DNA of 64,000 nt, taken from positions 125,785,672 to 125,849,671 of the forward strand of contig OZ020592.1 of NCBI GenBank assembly GCA_963971535.1, read 5' to 3'. The first letter of the stretch is position 1. Every line of letters begins with the position of its first letter. Positions 34,201 to 46,739 of the stretch are shown here, piece after piece. The notes beneath the pieces were generated by a model that saw only the letters and a list, made by a program, of their open reading frames with translations, searched no databases and was not told the DNA's origin. The position numbers were made by a program, and so were the translations under genes. This DNA is from Notolepis coatsorum. Taxonomy: Eukaryota; Chordata; Actinopteri; Aulopiformes; Paralepididae.

Positions 34201-37200
34201 GTGTTAGGGTTAACATAACAAAGGTGTTAGGGTTAACATAACAAAGGTGTTAGGGTTAACATAACAGAGGTGTTAGGGTTAACATAATAAAGGTGTTAGG
34301 GTTAACATAATAAAGGTGTTAGGGTTAACATAATAAAGGTGTTAGGGTTAACATAACAAAGGTGTTAGGGTTAACATAATAAAGGTGTTAGGGTTAACAT
34401 AATAAAGGTGTTAGGGTTAACATAATAAAGGTGTTAGGGTTAACATAACAGAGGTGTTAGGGTTAACATAACAGAGGTGTTAGGGTTAACATAATAAAGG
34501 TGTTAGGGTTAACATAACAAAGGTGTTAGGGTTAACATAATAAAGGTGTTAGGGTTAACATAACAAAGGTGTTAGGGTTAACATAATAAAGGTTAACATA
34601 ATAAAGGTGTTAGGGTTAACATAACAAAGGTGTTAGGGTTAACATAATAAAGGTTAACATAATAAAGGTGTTAGGGTTAACATAACAAAGGTGTTAGGGT
34701 TAACATAATAAAGGTTAACATAATAAAGGTGTTAGGGTTAACATAACAAAGGTGTTAGGGTTAACATAATAAAGGTTAACATAATAAAGGTGTTAGGGTT
34801 AACATAACAAAGGTGTTAGGGTTAACATAATAAAGGTTAACATAATAAAGGTGTTAGGGTTAACATAATAAAGGTGTTAGGGTTAACATAACAAAGGTGT
34901 TAGGGTTAACATAATAAAGGTGTTAGGGTTAACATAATAAAGGTGTTAGGGTTAACATAATAAAGGTGTTAGGGTTAACATAATAAAGGTGTTAGGGTTA
35001 ACATAATAAAGGTGTTAGGGTTAACATAATAAAGGTGTTAGGGTTAACATAATAAAGGTGTTAGGGTTAACATAACAGAGGTGTTAGGGTTAACATAATA
35101 AAGGTGTTAGGGTTAACATAACAAAGGTGTTAGGGTTAACATAATAAAGGTGTTAGGGTTAACATAATAAAGGTGTTAGGGTTAACATAATAAAGGTGTT
35201 AGGGTTAACATAATAAAGGTTAACATAACAGAGGTGTTAGGGTTAACATAACAAAGGTGTTAGGGTTAACATAATAAAGGTGTTAGGGTTAACATAATAA
35301 AGGTTAACATAATAAAGGTGTTAGGGTTAACATAATAAAGGTGTTAGGGTTAACATAATAAAGGTGTTAGGGTTAACATAATAAAGGTTAACATAATAAA
35401 GGTGTTAGGGTTAACATAACAGAGGTGTTAGGGTTAACATAATAAAGGTGTTAGGGTTAACATAACAGAGGTGTTAGGGTTAACATAATAAAGGTGTTAG
35501 GGTTAACATAATAAAGGTGTTAGGGTTAACATAATAAAGGTGTTAGGGTTAACATAACAAAGGTGTTAGGGTTAACATAACAGAGGTGTTAGGGTTAACA
35601 TAACAGAGGTGTTAGGGTTAACATAATAAAGGTGTTAGGGTTAACATAATAAAGGTGTTAGGGTTAACATAATAAAGGTGTTAGGGTTAACATAATAAAG
35701 GTGTTAGGGTTAACATAATAAAGGTGTTAGGGTTAACATAATAAAGGTTAACATAATAAAGGTGTTAGGGTTAACATAACAGAGGTGTTAGGGTTAACAT
35801 AATAAAGGTGTTAGGGTTAACATAATAAAGGTTAACATAATAAAGGTGTTAGGGTTAACATAATAAAGGTGTTAGGGTTAACATAACAGAGGTGTTAGGG
35901 TTAACATAATAAAGGTGTTAGGGTTAACATAATAAAGGTTAACATAATAAAGGTGTTAGGGTTAACATAATAAAGGTGTTAGGGTTAACATAATAAAGGT
36001 GTTAGGGTTAACATAATAAAGGTGTTAGGGTTAACATAATAAAGGTGTTAGGGTTAACATAACAAAGGTGTTAGGGTTAACATAACAGAGGTGTTAGGGT
36101 TAACATAATAAAGGTGTTAGGGTTAACATAATAAAGGTGTTAGGGTTAACATAATAAAGGTGTTAGGGTTAACATAATAAAGGTGTTAGGGTTAACATAA
36201 TAAAGGTGTTAGGGTTAACATAATAAAGGTTAACATAATAAAGGTGTTAGGGTTAACATAACAGAGGTGTTAGGGTTAACATAATAAAGGTGTTAGGGTT
36301 AACATAATAAAGGTTAACATAATAAAGGTGTTAGGGTTAACATAATAAAGGTGTTAGGGTTAACATAACAGAGGTGTTAGGGTTAACATAATAAAGGTGT
36401 TAGGGTTAACATAATAAAGGTGTTAGGGTTAACATAATAAAGGTTAACATAATAAAGGTGTTAGGGTTAACATAATAAAGGTGTTAGGGTTAACATAATA
36501 AAGGTGTTAGGGTTAACATAATAAAGGTGTTAGGGTTAACATAATAAAGGTGTTAGGGTTAACATAATAAAGGTTAACATAATAAAGGTGTTAGGGTTAA
36601 CATAATAAAGGTGTTAGGGTTAACATAATAAAGGTTAACATAATAAAGGTGTTAGGGTTAACATAATAAAGGTGTTAGGGTTAACATAATAAAGGTGTTA
36701 GGGTTAACATAACAGAGGTGTTAGGGTTAACATAATAAAGGTGTTAGGGTTAACATAATAAAGGTGTTAGGGTTAACATAATAAAGGTGTTAGGGTTAAC
36801 ATAACAGAGGTGTTAGGGTTAACATAATAAAGGTGTTAGGGTTAACATAATAAAGGTGTTAGGGTTAACATAATAAAGGTTAACATAATAAAGGTGTTAG
36901 GGTTAACATAATAAAGGTTAACATAACAGAGGTGTTAGGGTTAACATAACAGAGGTGTTAGGGTTAACATAATAAAGGTGTTAGGGTTAACATAATAAAG
37001 GTGTTAGGGTTAACATAACAAAGGTGTTAGGGTTAACATAACAAAGGTGTTAGGGTTAACATAACAAAGGTGTTAGGGTTAACATAACAGAGGTGTTAGG
37101 GTTAACATAATAAAGGTGTTAGGGTTAACATAATAAAGGTTAACATAATAAAGGTGTTAGGGTTAACATAATAAAGGTGTTAGGGTTAACATAATAAAGG

Positions 37201-40200
37201 TGTTAGGGTTAACATAATAAAGGTGTTAGGGTTAACATAATAAAGGTGTTAGGGTTAACATAATAAAGGTGTTAGGGTTAACATAATAAAGGTGTTAGGG
37301 TTAACATAATAAAGGTGTTAGGGTTAACATAATAAAGGTGTTAGGGTTAACATAATAATGGTGTTAGGGTTAACATAATAAAGGTGTTAGGGTTAACATA
37401 ATAAAGGTGTTAGGGTTAACATAATAATGGTGTTAGGGTTAACATAATAAAGGTGTTAGGGTTAACATAATAATGGTGTTAGGGTTAACATAATAAAGGT
37501 GTTAGGGTTAACATAATAAAGGTGTTAGGGTTAACATAACAGAGGTGTTAGGGTTAACATAATAAAGGTGTTAGGGTTAACATAATAAAGGTGTTAGGGT
37601 TAACATAATAAAGGTGTTAGGGTTAACATAATAAAGGTTAACATAATAAAGGTGTTAGGGTTAACATAATAAAGGTGTTAGGGTTAACATAATAAAGGTG
37701 TTAGGGTTAACATAATAAAGGTGTTAGGGTTAACATAATAAAGGTGTTAGGGTTAACATAACAGAGGTGTTAGGGTTAACATAATAAAGGTGTTAGGGTT
37801 AACATAATAAAGGTGTTAGGGTTAACATAACAGAGGTGTTAGGGTTAACATAATAAAGGTGTTAGGGTTAACATAATAAAGGTGTTAGGGTTAACATAAT
37901 AAAGGTGTTAGGGTTAACATAATAAAGGTGTTAGGGTTAACATAATAAAGGTGTTAGGGTTAACATAATAAAGGTGTTAGGGTTAACATAACAGAGGTGT
38001 TAGGGTTAACATAATAAAGGTGTTAGGGTTAACATAATAAAGGTGTTAGGGTTAACATAATAAAGGTGTTAGGGTTAACATAACAGAGGTGTTAGGGTTA
38101 ACATAATAAAGGTGTTAGGGTTAACATAATAAAGGTGTTAGGGTTAACATAATAAAGGTTAACATAATAAAGGTGTTAGGGTTAACATAATAAAGGTGTT
38201 AGGGTTAACATAATAAAGGTGTTAGGGTTAACATAATAAAGGTGTTAGGGTTAACATAATAAAGGTTAACATAATAAAGGTGTTAGGGTTAACATAATAA
38301 AGGTGTAAGGGTTAACATAATAAAGGTTAACATAATAAAGGTGTTAGGGTTAACATAATAAGGTGTTAGGGTTAACATAATAAAGGTGTTAGGGTTAACA
38401 TAATAAAGGTGTTAGGGTTAACATAATAAAGGTGTTAGGGTTAACATAACAGAGGTGTTAGGGTTAACATAATAAAGGTGTTAGGGTTAACATAATAAAG
38501 GTGTTAGGGTTAACATAATAAAGGTGTTAGGGTTAACATAATAAAGGTGTTAGGGTTAACATAATAAAGGTGTTAGGGTTAACATAATAAAGGTGTTAGG
38601 GTTAACATAACAGAGGTGTTAGGGTTAACATAATAAAGGTGTTAGGGTTAACATAATAAAGGTGTTAGGGTTAACATAATAAAGGTGTTAGGGTTAACAT
38701 AATAAAGGTGTTAGGGTTAACATAATAAAGGTGTTAGGGTTAACATAACAGAGGTGTTAGGGTTAACATAATAAAGGTGTTAGGGTTAACATAATAAAGG
38801 TGTTAGGGTTAACATAACAGAGGTGTTAGGGTTAACATAATAAAGGTGTTAGGGTTAACATAATAAAGGTGTTAGGGTTAACATAATAAAGGTGTTAGGG
38901 TTAACATAACAGAGGTGTTAGGGTTAACATAATAAAGGTGTTAGGGTTAACATAATAAAGGTTAACATAATAAAGGTGTTAGGGTTAACATAACAGAGGT
39001 GTTAGGGTTAACATAATAAAGGTGTTAGGGTTAACATAATAAAGGTGTTAGGGTTAACATAACAGAGGTGTTAGGGTTAACATAATAAAGGTGTTAGGGT
39101 TAACATAATAAAGGTGTTAGGGTTAACATAACAGAGGTGTTAGGGTTAACATAATAAAGGTGTTAGGGTTAACATAATAAAGGTGTTAGGGTTAACATAA
39201 TAAAGGTGTTAGGGTTAACATAATAAAGGTTAACATAACAGAGGTGTTAGGGTTAACATAACAAAGGTGTTAGGGTTAACATAATAAAGGTGTTAGGGTT
39301 AACATAATAAAGGTTAACATAATAAAGGTGTTAGGGTTAACATAATAAAGGTGTTAGGGTTAACATAATAAAGGTGTTAGGGTTAACATAATAAAGGTTA
39401 ACATAATAAAGGTGTTAGGGTTAACATAACAGAGGTGTTAGGGTTAACATAATAAAGGTGTTAGGGTTAACATAACAGAGGTGTTAGGGTTAACATAATA
39501 AAGGTGTTAGGGTTAACATAATAAAGGTGTTAGGGTTAACATAATAAAGGTGTTAGGGTTAACATAACAAAGGTGTTAGGGTTAACATAACAGAGGTGTT
39601 AGGGTTAACATAACAGAGGTGTTAGGGTTAACATAATAAAGGTGTTAGGGTTAACATAATAAAGGTGTTAGGGTTAACATAATAAAGGTGTTAGGGTTAA
39701 CATAATAAAGGTGTTAGGGTTAACATAATAAAGGTGTTAGGGTTAACATAATAAAGGTTAACATAATAAAGGTGTTAGGGTTAACATAACAGAGGTGTTA
39801 GGGTTAACATAATAAAGGTGTTAGGGTTAACATAATAAAGGTTAACATAATAAAGGTGTTAGGGTTAACATAATAAAGGTGTTAGGGTTAACATAACAGA
39901 GGTGTTAGGGTTAACATAATAAAGGTGTTAGGGTTAACATAATAAAGGTTAACATAATAAAGGTGTTAGGGTTAACATAATAAAGGTGTTAGGGTTAACA
40001 TAATAAAGGTGTTAGGGTTAACATAATAAAGGTGTTAGGGTTAACATAATAAAGGTGTTAGGGTTAACATAACAAAGGTGTTAGGGTTAACATAACAGAG
40101 GTGTTAGGGTTAACATAATAAAGGTGTTAGGGTTAACATAATAAAGGTGTTAGGGTTAACATAATAAAGGTGTTAGGGTTAACATAATAAAGGTGTTAGG

Positions 40201-43200
40201 GTTAACATAATAAAGGTGTTAGGGTTAACATAATAAAGGTTAACATAATAAAGGTGTTAGGGTTAACATAACAGAGGTGTTAGGGTTAACATAATAAAGG
40301 TGTTAGGGTTAACATAATAAAGGTTAACATAATAAAGGTGTTAGGGTTAACATAATAAAGGTGTTAGGGTTAACATAACAGAGGTGTTAGGGTTAACATA
40401 ATAAAGGTGTTAGGGTTAACATAATAAAGGTGTTAGGGTTAACATAATAAAGGTTAACATAATAAAGGTGTTAGGGTTAACATAATAAAGGTGTTAGGGT
40501 TAACATAATAAAGGTGTTAGGGTTAACATAATAAAGGTGTTAGGGTTAACATAATAAAGGTGTTAGGGTTAACATAATAAAGGTTAACATAATAAAGGTG
40601 TTAGGGTTAACATAATAAAGGTGTTAGGGTTAACATAATAAAGGTTAACATAATAAAGGTGTTAGGGTTAACATAATAAAGGTGTTAGGGTTAACATAAT
40701 AAAGGTGTTAGGGTTAACATAACAGAGGTGTTAGGGTTAACATAATAAAGGTGTTAGGGTTAACATAATAAAGGTGTTAGGGTTAACATAATAAAGGTGT
40801 TAGGGTTAACATAACAGAGGTGTTAGGGTTAACATAATAAAGGTGTTAGGGTTAACATAATAAAGGTGTTAGGGTTAACATAATAAAGGTTAACATAATA
40901 AAGGTGTTAGGGTTAACATAATAAAGGTTAACATAACAGAGGTGTTAGGGTTAACATAACAGAGGTGTTAGGGTTAACATAATAAAGGTGTTAGGGTTAA
41001 CATAATAAAGGTGTTAGGGTTAACATAACAAAGGTGTTAGGGTTAACATAACAAAGGTGTTAGGGTTAACATAACAAAGGTGTTAGGGTTAACATAACAG
41101 AGGTGTTAGGGTTAACATAATAAAGGTGTTAGGGTTAACATAATAAAGGTTAACATAATAAAGGTGTTAGGGTTAACATAATAAAGGTGTTAGGGTTAAC
41201 ATAATAAAGGTGTTAGGGTTAACATAATAAAGGTGTTAGGGTTAACATAATAAAGGTGTTAGGGTTAACATAATAAAGGTGTTAGGGTTAACATAATAAA
41301 GGTGTTAGGGTTAACATAATAAAGGTGTTAGGGTTAACATAATAAAGGTGTTAGGGTTAACATAATAATGGTGTTAGGGTTAACATAATAAAGGTGTTAG
41401 GGTTAACATAATAAAGGTGTTAGGGTTAACATAATAATGGTGTTAGGGTTAACATAATAAAGGTGTTAGGGTTAACATAATAATGGTGTTAGGGTTAACA
41501 TAATAAAGGTGTTAGGGTTAACATAATAAAGGTGTTAGGGTTAACATAACAGAGGTGTTAGGGTTAACATAATAAAGGTGTTAGGGTTAACATAATAAAG
41601 GTGTTAGGGTTAACATAATAAAGGTGTTAGGGTTAACATAATAAAGGTTAACATAATAAAGGTGTTAGGGTTAACATAATAAAGGTGTTAGGGTTAACAT
41701 AATAAAGGTGTTAGGGTTAACATAATAAAGGTGTTAGGGTTAACATAATAAAGGTGTTAGGGTTAACATAACAGAGGTGTTAGGGTTAACATAATAAAGG
41801 TGTTAGGGTTAACATAATAAAGGTGTTAGGGTTAACATAACAGAGGTGTTAGGGTTAACATAATAAAGGTGTTAGGGTTAACATAATAAAGGTGTTAGGG
41901 TTAACATAATAAAGGTGTTAGGGTTAACATAATAAAGGTGTTAGGGTTAACATAATAAAGGTGTTAGGGTTAACATAATAAAGGTGTTAGGGTTAACATA
42001 ACAGAGGTGTTAGGGTTAACATAATAAAGGTGTTAGGGTTAACATAATAAAGGTGTTAGGGTTAACATAATAAAGGTGTTAGGGTTAAAGGTGTTAGGGT
42101 TAACATAACAGAGGTGTTAGGGTTAACATAATAAAGGTGTTAGGGTTAACATAATAAAGGTGTTAGGGTTAACATAATAAAGGTGTTAGGGTTAACATAA
42201 CAGAGGTGTTAGGGTTAACATAATAAAGGTGTTAGGGTTAACATAATAAAGGTGTTAGGGTTAACATAATAAAGGTTAACATAATAAAGGTGTTAGGGTT
42301 AACATAATAAAGGTGTTAGGGTTAACATAATAAAGGTGTTAGGGTTAACATAATAAAGGTGTTAGGGTTAACATAATAAAGGTTAACATAATAAAGGTGT
42401 TAGGGTTAACATAATAAAGGTGTAAGGGTTAACATAATAAAGGTTAACATAATAAAGGTGTTAGGGTTAACATAATAAGGTGTTAGGGTTAACATAATAA
42501 AGGTGTTAGGGTTAACATAATAAAGGTGTTAGGGTTAACATAATAAAGGTGTTAGGGTTAACATAACAGAGGTGTTAGGGTTAACATAATAAAGGTGTTA
42601 GGGTTAACATAATAAAGGTGTTAGGGTTAACATAATAAAGGTGTTAGGGTTAACATAATAAAGGTGTTAGGGTTAACATAATAAAGGTGTTAGGGTTAAC
42701 ATAATAAAGGTGTTAGGGTTAACATAACAGAGGTGTTAGGGTTAACATAATAAAGGTGTTAGGGTTAACATAATAAAGGTGTTAGGGTTAACATAATAAA
42801 GGTGTTAGGGTTAACATAATAAAGGTGTTAGGGTTAACATAATAAAGGTGTTAGGGTTAACATAACAGAGGTGTTAGGGTTAACATAATAAAGGTGTTAG
42901 GGTTAACATAATAAAGGTGTTAGGGTTAACATAACAGAGGTGTTAGGGTTAACATAATAAAGGTGTTAGGGTTAACATAATAAAGGTGTTAGGGTTAACA
43001 TAATAAAGGTGTTAGGGTTAACATAACAGAGGTGTTAGGGTTAACATAATAAAGGTGTTAGGGTTAACATAATAAAGGTTAACATAATAAAGGTGTTAGG
43101 GTTAACATAACAGAGGTGTTAGGGTTAACATAATAAAGGTGTTAGGGTTAACATAATAAAGGTGTTAGGGTTAACATAACAGAGGTGTTAGGGTTAACAT

Positions 43201-43311
43201 AATAAAGGTGTTAGGGTTAACATAATAAAGGTGTTAGGGTTAACATAACAGAGGTGTTAGGGTTAACATAATAAAGGTGTTAGGGTTAACATAATAAAGG
43301 TGTTAGGGTTA
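25294..43311 (+). repeat. 23-bp satellite with TTAGGGTTA core, left block (about 18 kb)
   Basis: Roughly 800 units of a 23-bp repeat, core GGTGTTAGGGTTAACATAAT followed by AAA. Variants are CAGAGG, CAAAGG, TAGAGG (clustered at about 30280-31960), AATGG (near 37357, 37426, 37473 and again 4,010 bp later), a 22-bp AATAAGG form and a 15-bp form lacking GTGTTAGG. GTTAAC makes each unit partly palindromic. No ORF of note. Interrupted at 43312 by an LTR element. Confidence 0.97.
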
Positions 43312-44164
43312 TGTTGAGCACCGGTCGTAAACCGAGGTCAGATTGATTATCCCATAACTCTTTAGTCCGAATCCCAGCTTCAAGCAGCGTCCCGCGAAGC
43401 GTGAGACCTCTAGGACTCAATTTGTCTATAACGTTCAGGGCTTAAACTCAGCAGACCTCGGCTCACACACAGGAACCCCCCGTCCCCTCCAGTAATACAG
43501 TTGATTAAATGGAGTTGCGGGGTATATTTTTATTCTATTTGCACTGGGAAGGACTCTCTTTACTTAGATGAGGTCCATTTTCCCTATCCTATGTACACGT
43601 ATTCTCACTATATGGCTTTACTTGATAATCCCATTATACAGAATGCACCTTTAGTCCTTAATGCATAATCATAAGTCTCCTTTTACTCCGTAGGGATAAA
43701 GCCTATAGTTATAGTTATATCCCCATTATAGCTAGGGATAAAGCCACTTACACATACTTATTCTATTTTACATTAATCCATAATCATAAGTCTCCTTTTA
43801 CTTTACTTGATAAAGCCACACTTCTAACGTTTTTATCATTAATCAAAAATGCATGGGGTGAAGTTACAAATGCAGAACACATTTCAATGCTTACCCGGCC
43901 GTCCGGTCGTCTGGTCAGAAGAAAGGATACAAATCATTTTTATAAAGAGGTAATTTTAATTAGAAAAAGCTAGTTACAAAAAGATACTGAAGTGGAAAGC
44001 ACCCAATTCAGTTTAAAATAAGCACAGAACAAAACATCTCATCATGGACGGCTTTTGCCCCGTGTCGAGCACCATTCTTCTCATCTCTCCAAAAAGTCTC
44101 TAAGCATCTGCTTCCTCTCTCTCCAGCTCAGTGTAAAAATCTCTGTGCTCTCGCCAGTTGGCCC

Positions 44165-44172
44165 TTTTTATA
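44165..44172 (-). promoter_or_regulatory. LTR TATA box (left LTR)
   Basis: On the - strand this reads TATAAAAA within CCTTATAAAAAGGGC, a strong TATA context. The partner LTR has TATAAAAG at 52191-52198 in an equivalent position. A TTTATT (AATAAA on -) lies downstream at 43529-43534 and at 51519-51529 in the partner. Confidence 0.55.
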
Positions 44173-44849
44173 AGGTCCGTCACGTCACGCCATCATCAGT
44201 ACATAGCTCCAATCACTGTACAGTACGTGTCATATCCCTCCTTCAGTTATTTGTTACTTTGCAGTTACATATCAAATCAAGTAATTCATAAGAATACAAA
44301 GCCCCTCTGACTAGAGCTCCCTCTTCTAGGCCTTGCATTCCAGCCGGTCACTCCCCTACTGCATGGGGCCTCTTTCGTTCTGAGACGAGGACGAGGCAGA
44401 CTGCCGTAATATATCTTACATAGCCCAACACATACATATACAGATATATACAGGTACAATAGGTTACAGGTACAATACAGTACTCGGTGTACTATATTAC
44501 ATTAGTTTACATTACATTATAGTCATTATAGTCTGCTCTCCTCTCCTTCCTCTTCTGATTCAAGACTTCAACCAGCAACCCTTCCCGTCTGAAAGGGTTA
44601 ACATCTTACAGCTCTCTATCTCCTTCGCTGGGGCCCACATTCCGCAGGTTTCCTCCCTTTTGCCTGTGAAGAACTGTGGAGAACAGACCTCTCTTTATGG
44701 AGATATTAAAGGTTCAGTTCCATTTTTTTATAAGTAGAGCCATCATAGAGCTATTTTTCCAGAGTTCAGTTTAAAGATTTATACTGGTCACACAGGAACG
44801 ACTCAGGATGTCATTGTCCAAAAGTGTCGCTTGTTTTGTGACACTTCAC

Positions 44850-45200
44850 AATAACACTACAGAGTGTGTACTGTATATAACACTACAGAGTGTATACTGT
44901 ATATAACACTACATAGTGTGTACTGTATATAACACTACAGAGTGTGTACTGTATATAACACTACAGAGTGTGTACTGTATATAACACTACAGAGTGTGTA
45001 CTGTATATAACACTACAGAGTGTATACTGTATACTGTATATAACACTACAGAGTGTGTACTGTATATAACACTACAGAGTGTATACTGTATATAACACTA
45101 CAGAGTGTGTACTGTATAACTACAGAGTGTATACTGTATATAACACTACAGAGTGTATACTGTATATAACACTACAGAGTGTGTACTGTATATAACACTA
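44850..45200. repeat. 26-bp tandem array in U3 (left LTR)
   Basis: About 13 units of ATAACACTACAGAGTGTGTA plus CTGTAT, including a 9-bp expansion (ATACTGTAT) and one truncated unit, in the same order as the array at 52932-53286 in the other LTR. Confidence 0.95.
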
Positions 45201-45522
45201 CACTCTGTTCTATGGAGACATTTAAAGGCTCAGTTCCATTTTTTATAAGTAGAGCCATCATAGAGCTATCTTTCCAGAGTTTAGTTTAAAGATTTATACT
45301 GGTCATATAGGAACGACTCAGGATGTCATTGTCCAAAAGTGTCACTTGTTCTGTGGCACTTCACACCCACTCTGCCATCCTGTGAGATCATTGTCCATCA
45401 TCAATTGAATAATTGAATAATGAAGCATATGATTACATGTGAAAAATAGGTATATACGGCTATATTGGAACGACTCAGGATGTCATTGTCAAAAAGTGTC
45501 ACTTGTTCTGTGGCACTTCACA

Positions 45523-45534
45523 CCCACTCTGTCA
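45523..45534 (-). promoter_or_regulatory. Weak polypurine tract next to the 3' LTR
   Basis: In sense the bases before the 3' LTR read GACAGAGTGGG, only moderately purine-rich (one C and one T). Position is right for a plus-strand primer; sequence support is weak. Confidence 0.35.
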
Positions 45535-45774
45535 TCCTGGGCGGTCATTTTCCATTGTCTTAATGGCGTCTGTACTGGGGGACGAGATGGCGATTGTGGG
45601 GTCACGTGGCTGTGACTCTCCACACCCCCTCTGCCATCTCGGTACCTTGTTACCCTGGTAGCCGGCGGGAAGACTTGCATCTGTTGTTCCCTGGCTGGAC
45701 GGCTCGACAGGATAGGGGTCACGTTGTTGCTTGGTATCCGGCGGGAAGACTTCCCGGCCGATGCACCCAGGTTG

Positions 45775-45830
45775 TTGTCGTCTTCGTCATCTTGGTCATC
45801 TTGGTCATCTTGGTCATCTTGGGGTCACCC
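45775..45830 (+). repeat. 9-bp tandem repeat
   Basis: CTTGGTCAT repeated about four times plus flanking partial copies, inside the retroelement 3' region. Confidence 0.8.
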
Positions 45831-46093
45831 CCTCTGACCTCTTGGTTTTCTCCCATAGTTTGAGGTAGGTTGATTTGTCACTTCTCGGGCGACCCCCACG
45901 GGTTCCCGAGAATTGTAGCAGCAGTCCTCTATTGAAGTGTGGTTGGCCTGGTCGTGTGACCCTGTCCGTAGGCCTCGCAGGACATCACAGATACAGTCCA
46001 CAGAGGACTCATCTCTTTTCTCTCTTTCAGGTCCATTCAGGGCTCTCGTCGCCCTGTAACCTGGGTCCAGGCCGATGTCTTTCTGTCCGGTCT

Positions 46094-46165
46094 AGGAGGT
46101 CTAGGAGGTCTGGGAGGTCTGGGAGGTCTAGGAGGTCTGGGAGGTCTGGGAGGTCTAGGAGGTCT
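46094..46165 (-). repeat. 9-bp repeats encoding an Arg-Pro-Pro tract
   Basis: The 9-bp motif AGGTCTAGG or AGGTCTGGG repeats about eight times. In the frame of the adjoining gag fragment the - strand reads (RPP)n; in the integrase-fragment frame it reads an LDL-PDL-type tract. Confidence 0.8.
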
Positions 46166-46310
46166 AGATGAGGACCTTGAGGATGCTCTGGAGCTTGACC
46201 TATCCCGGTCTTCCTCCAGTTCCGATTTCTGACCTGAGTCAGTATATTCCTTCTTGCCATCCGCTGCGTCGTTCGCTGATTCCGGGGGACCGCCCCCCCC
46301 TGTCTAAGAA
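46140..46310 (-). pseudogene. Second copy of the gag serine/arginine hinge
   Basis: In the - strand frame this reads GGPPESAND, then KKEYTDSGQ, then DRDRSSSRASSRSSSR. It is a diverged paralogue of residues about 397-440 of the main Gag-like ORF. It is joined, out of frame, to the integrase fragment near 46310-46320, marking a recombination or deletion junction between two related elements. Confidence 0.7.
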
Positions 46311-46494
46311 TGCGGCACTGGTTCAGGTTTTGTCCCTTTACCAGCGCACATTGTTCACAGGCCTTTCGGACTGTTATCGCTCTTTGTTTGGCTTTATGTA
46401 TGAGAATGTTGTTAGTTCTCAGGTATACCAACATCCTCCTACTTCCGGCATGTCCAAGGTTATCATATACCTGTCTGATCATGTGAGTAGCCTC
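46311..46494 (-). pseudogene. Integrase zinc-binding (H2C2) fragment
   Basis: After a stop at about 46494 the - strand reads QDEATHMIRQVYDNLGHAG and later ACEQCALVKG. With H at codon 0 and 11 and C at 42 and 45 (counting from the M at 46482) this is H-x10-H-x30-C-x2-C, including the GHAG motif typical of Ty3/gypsy-like and retroviral integrase N-terminal domains. The DDE catalytic core does not follow; the ORF runs into the gag hinge copy in a different frame. It is the only pol piece in the element. Confidence 0.75.
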
Positions 46495-46503
46495 GTCCTG
46501 TTA

Positions 46504-46725
46504 GCAATGGCTAGTCAGCCTGCTATTCGCTCCTATTCGCAATGGCTATTTCAGCCTGCTCGCAATGGCTATTTCAGCCTGCTATTCGCAATGGCTATTT
46601 CAGCCTGCTATTCGCAATGGCTATTTCAGCCTGCTATTCGCAATGGCTATTTCAGCCTGCTATTCGCAATGGCTATTTCAGCCTGCTATTCGCAATGGCT
46701 ATTTCAGCCTGCTATTCACAAAGTA
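46504..46725. repeat. 26-bp tandem repeat upstream of the integrase fragment
   Basis: About eight units of CAATGGCTATTTCAGCCTGC plus TATTCG. The first unit is degenerate. Confidence 0.95.
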
Positions 46726-46739
46726 GAGTTTTTTCTACT

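Larger units (their letters stand above)
43312..45522 (-). repeat. 3' LTR (left copy) of the composite retroelement
   Basis: 2,211 bp. In sense it starts TGTGAAGTGCCACAG and ends TCAACA. The U3 part (about 44530-45522) matches the other LTR almost base for base and includes a 26-bp tandem array at 44850-45200. The terminal part (43312-43600) is clearly diverged from the partner LTR. Confidence 0.85.
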
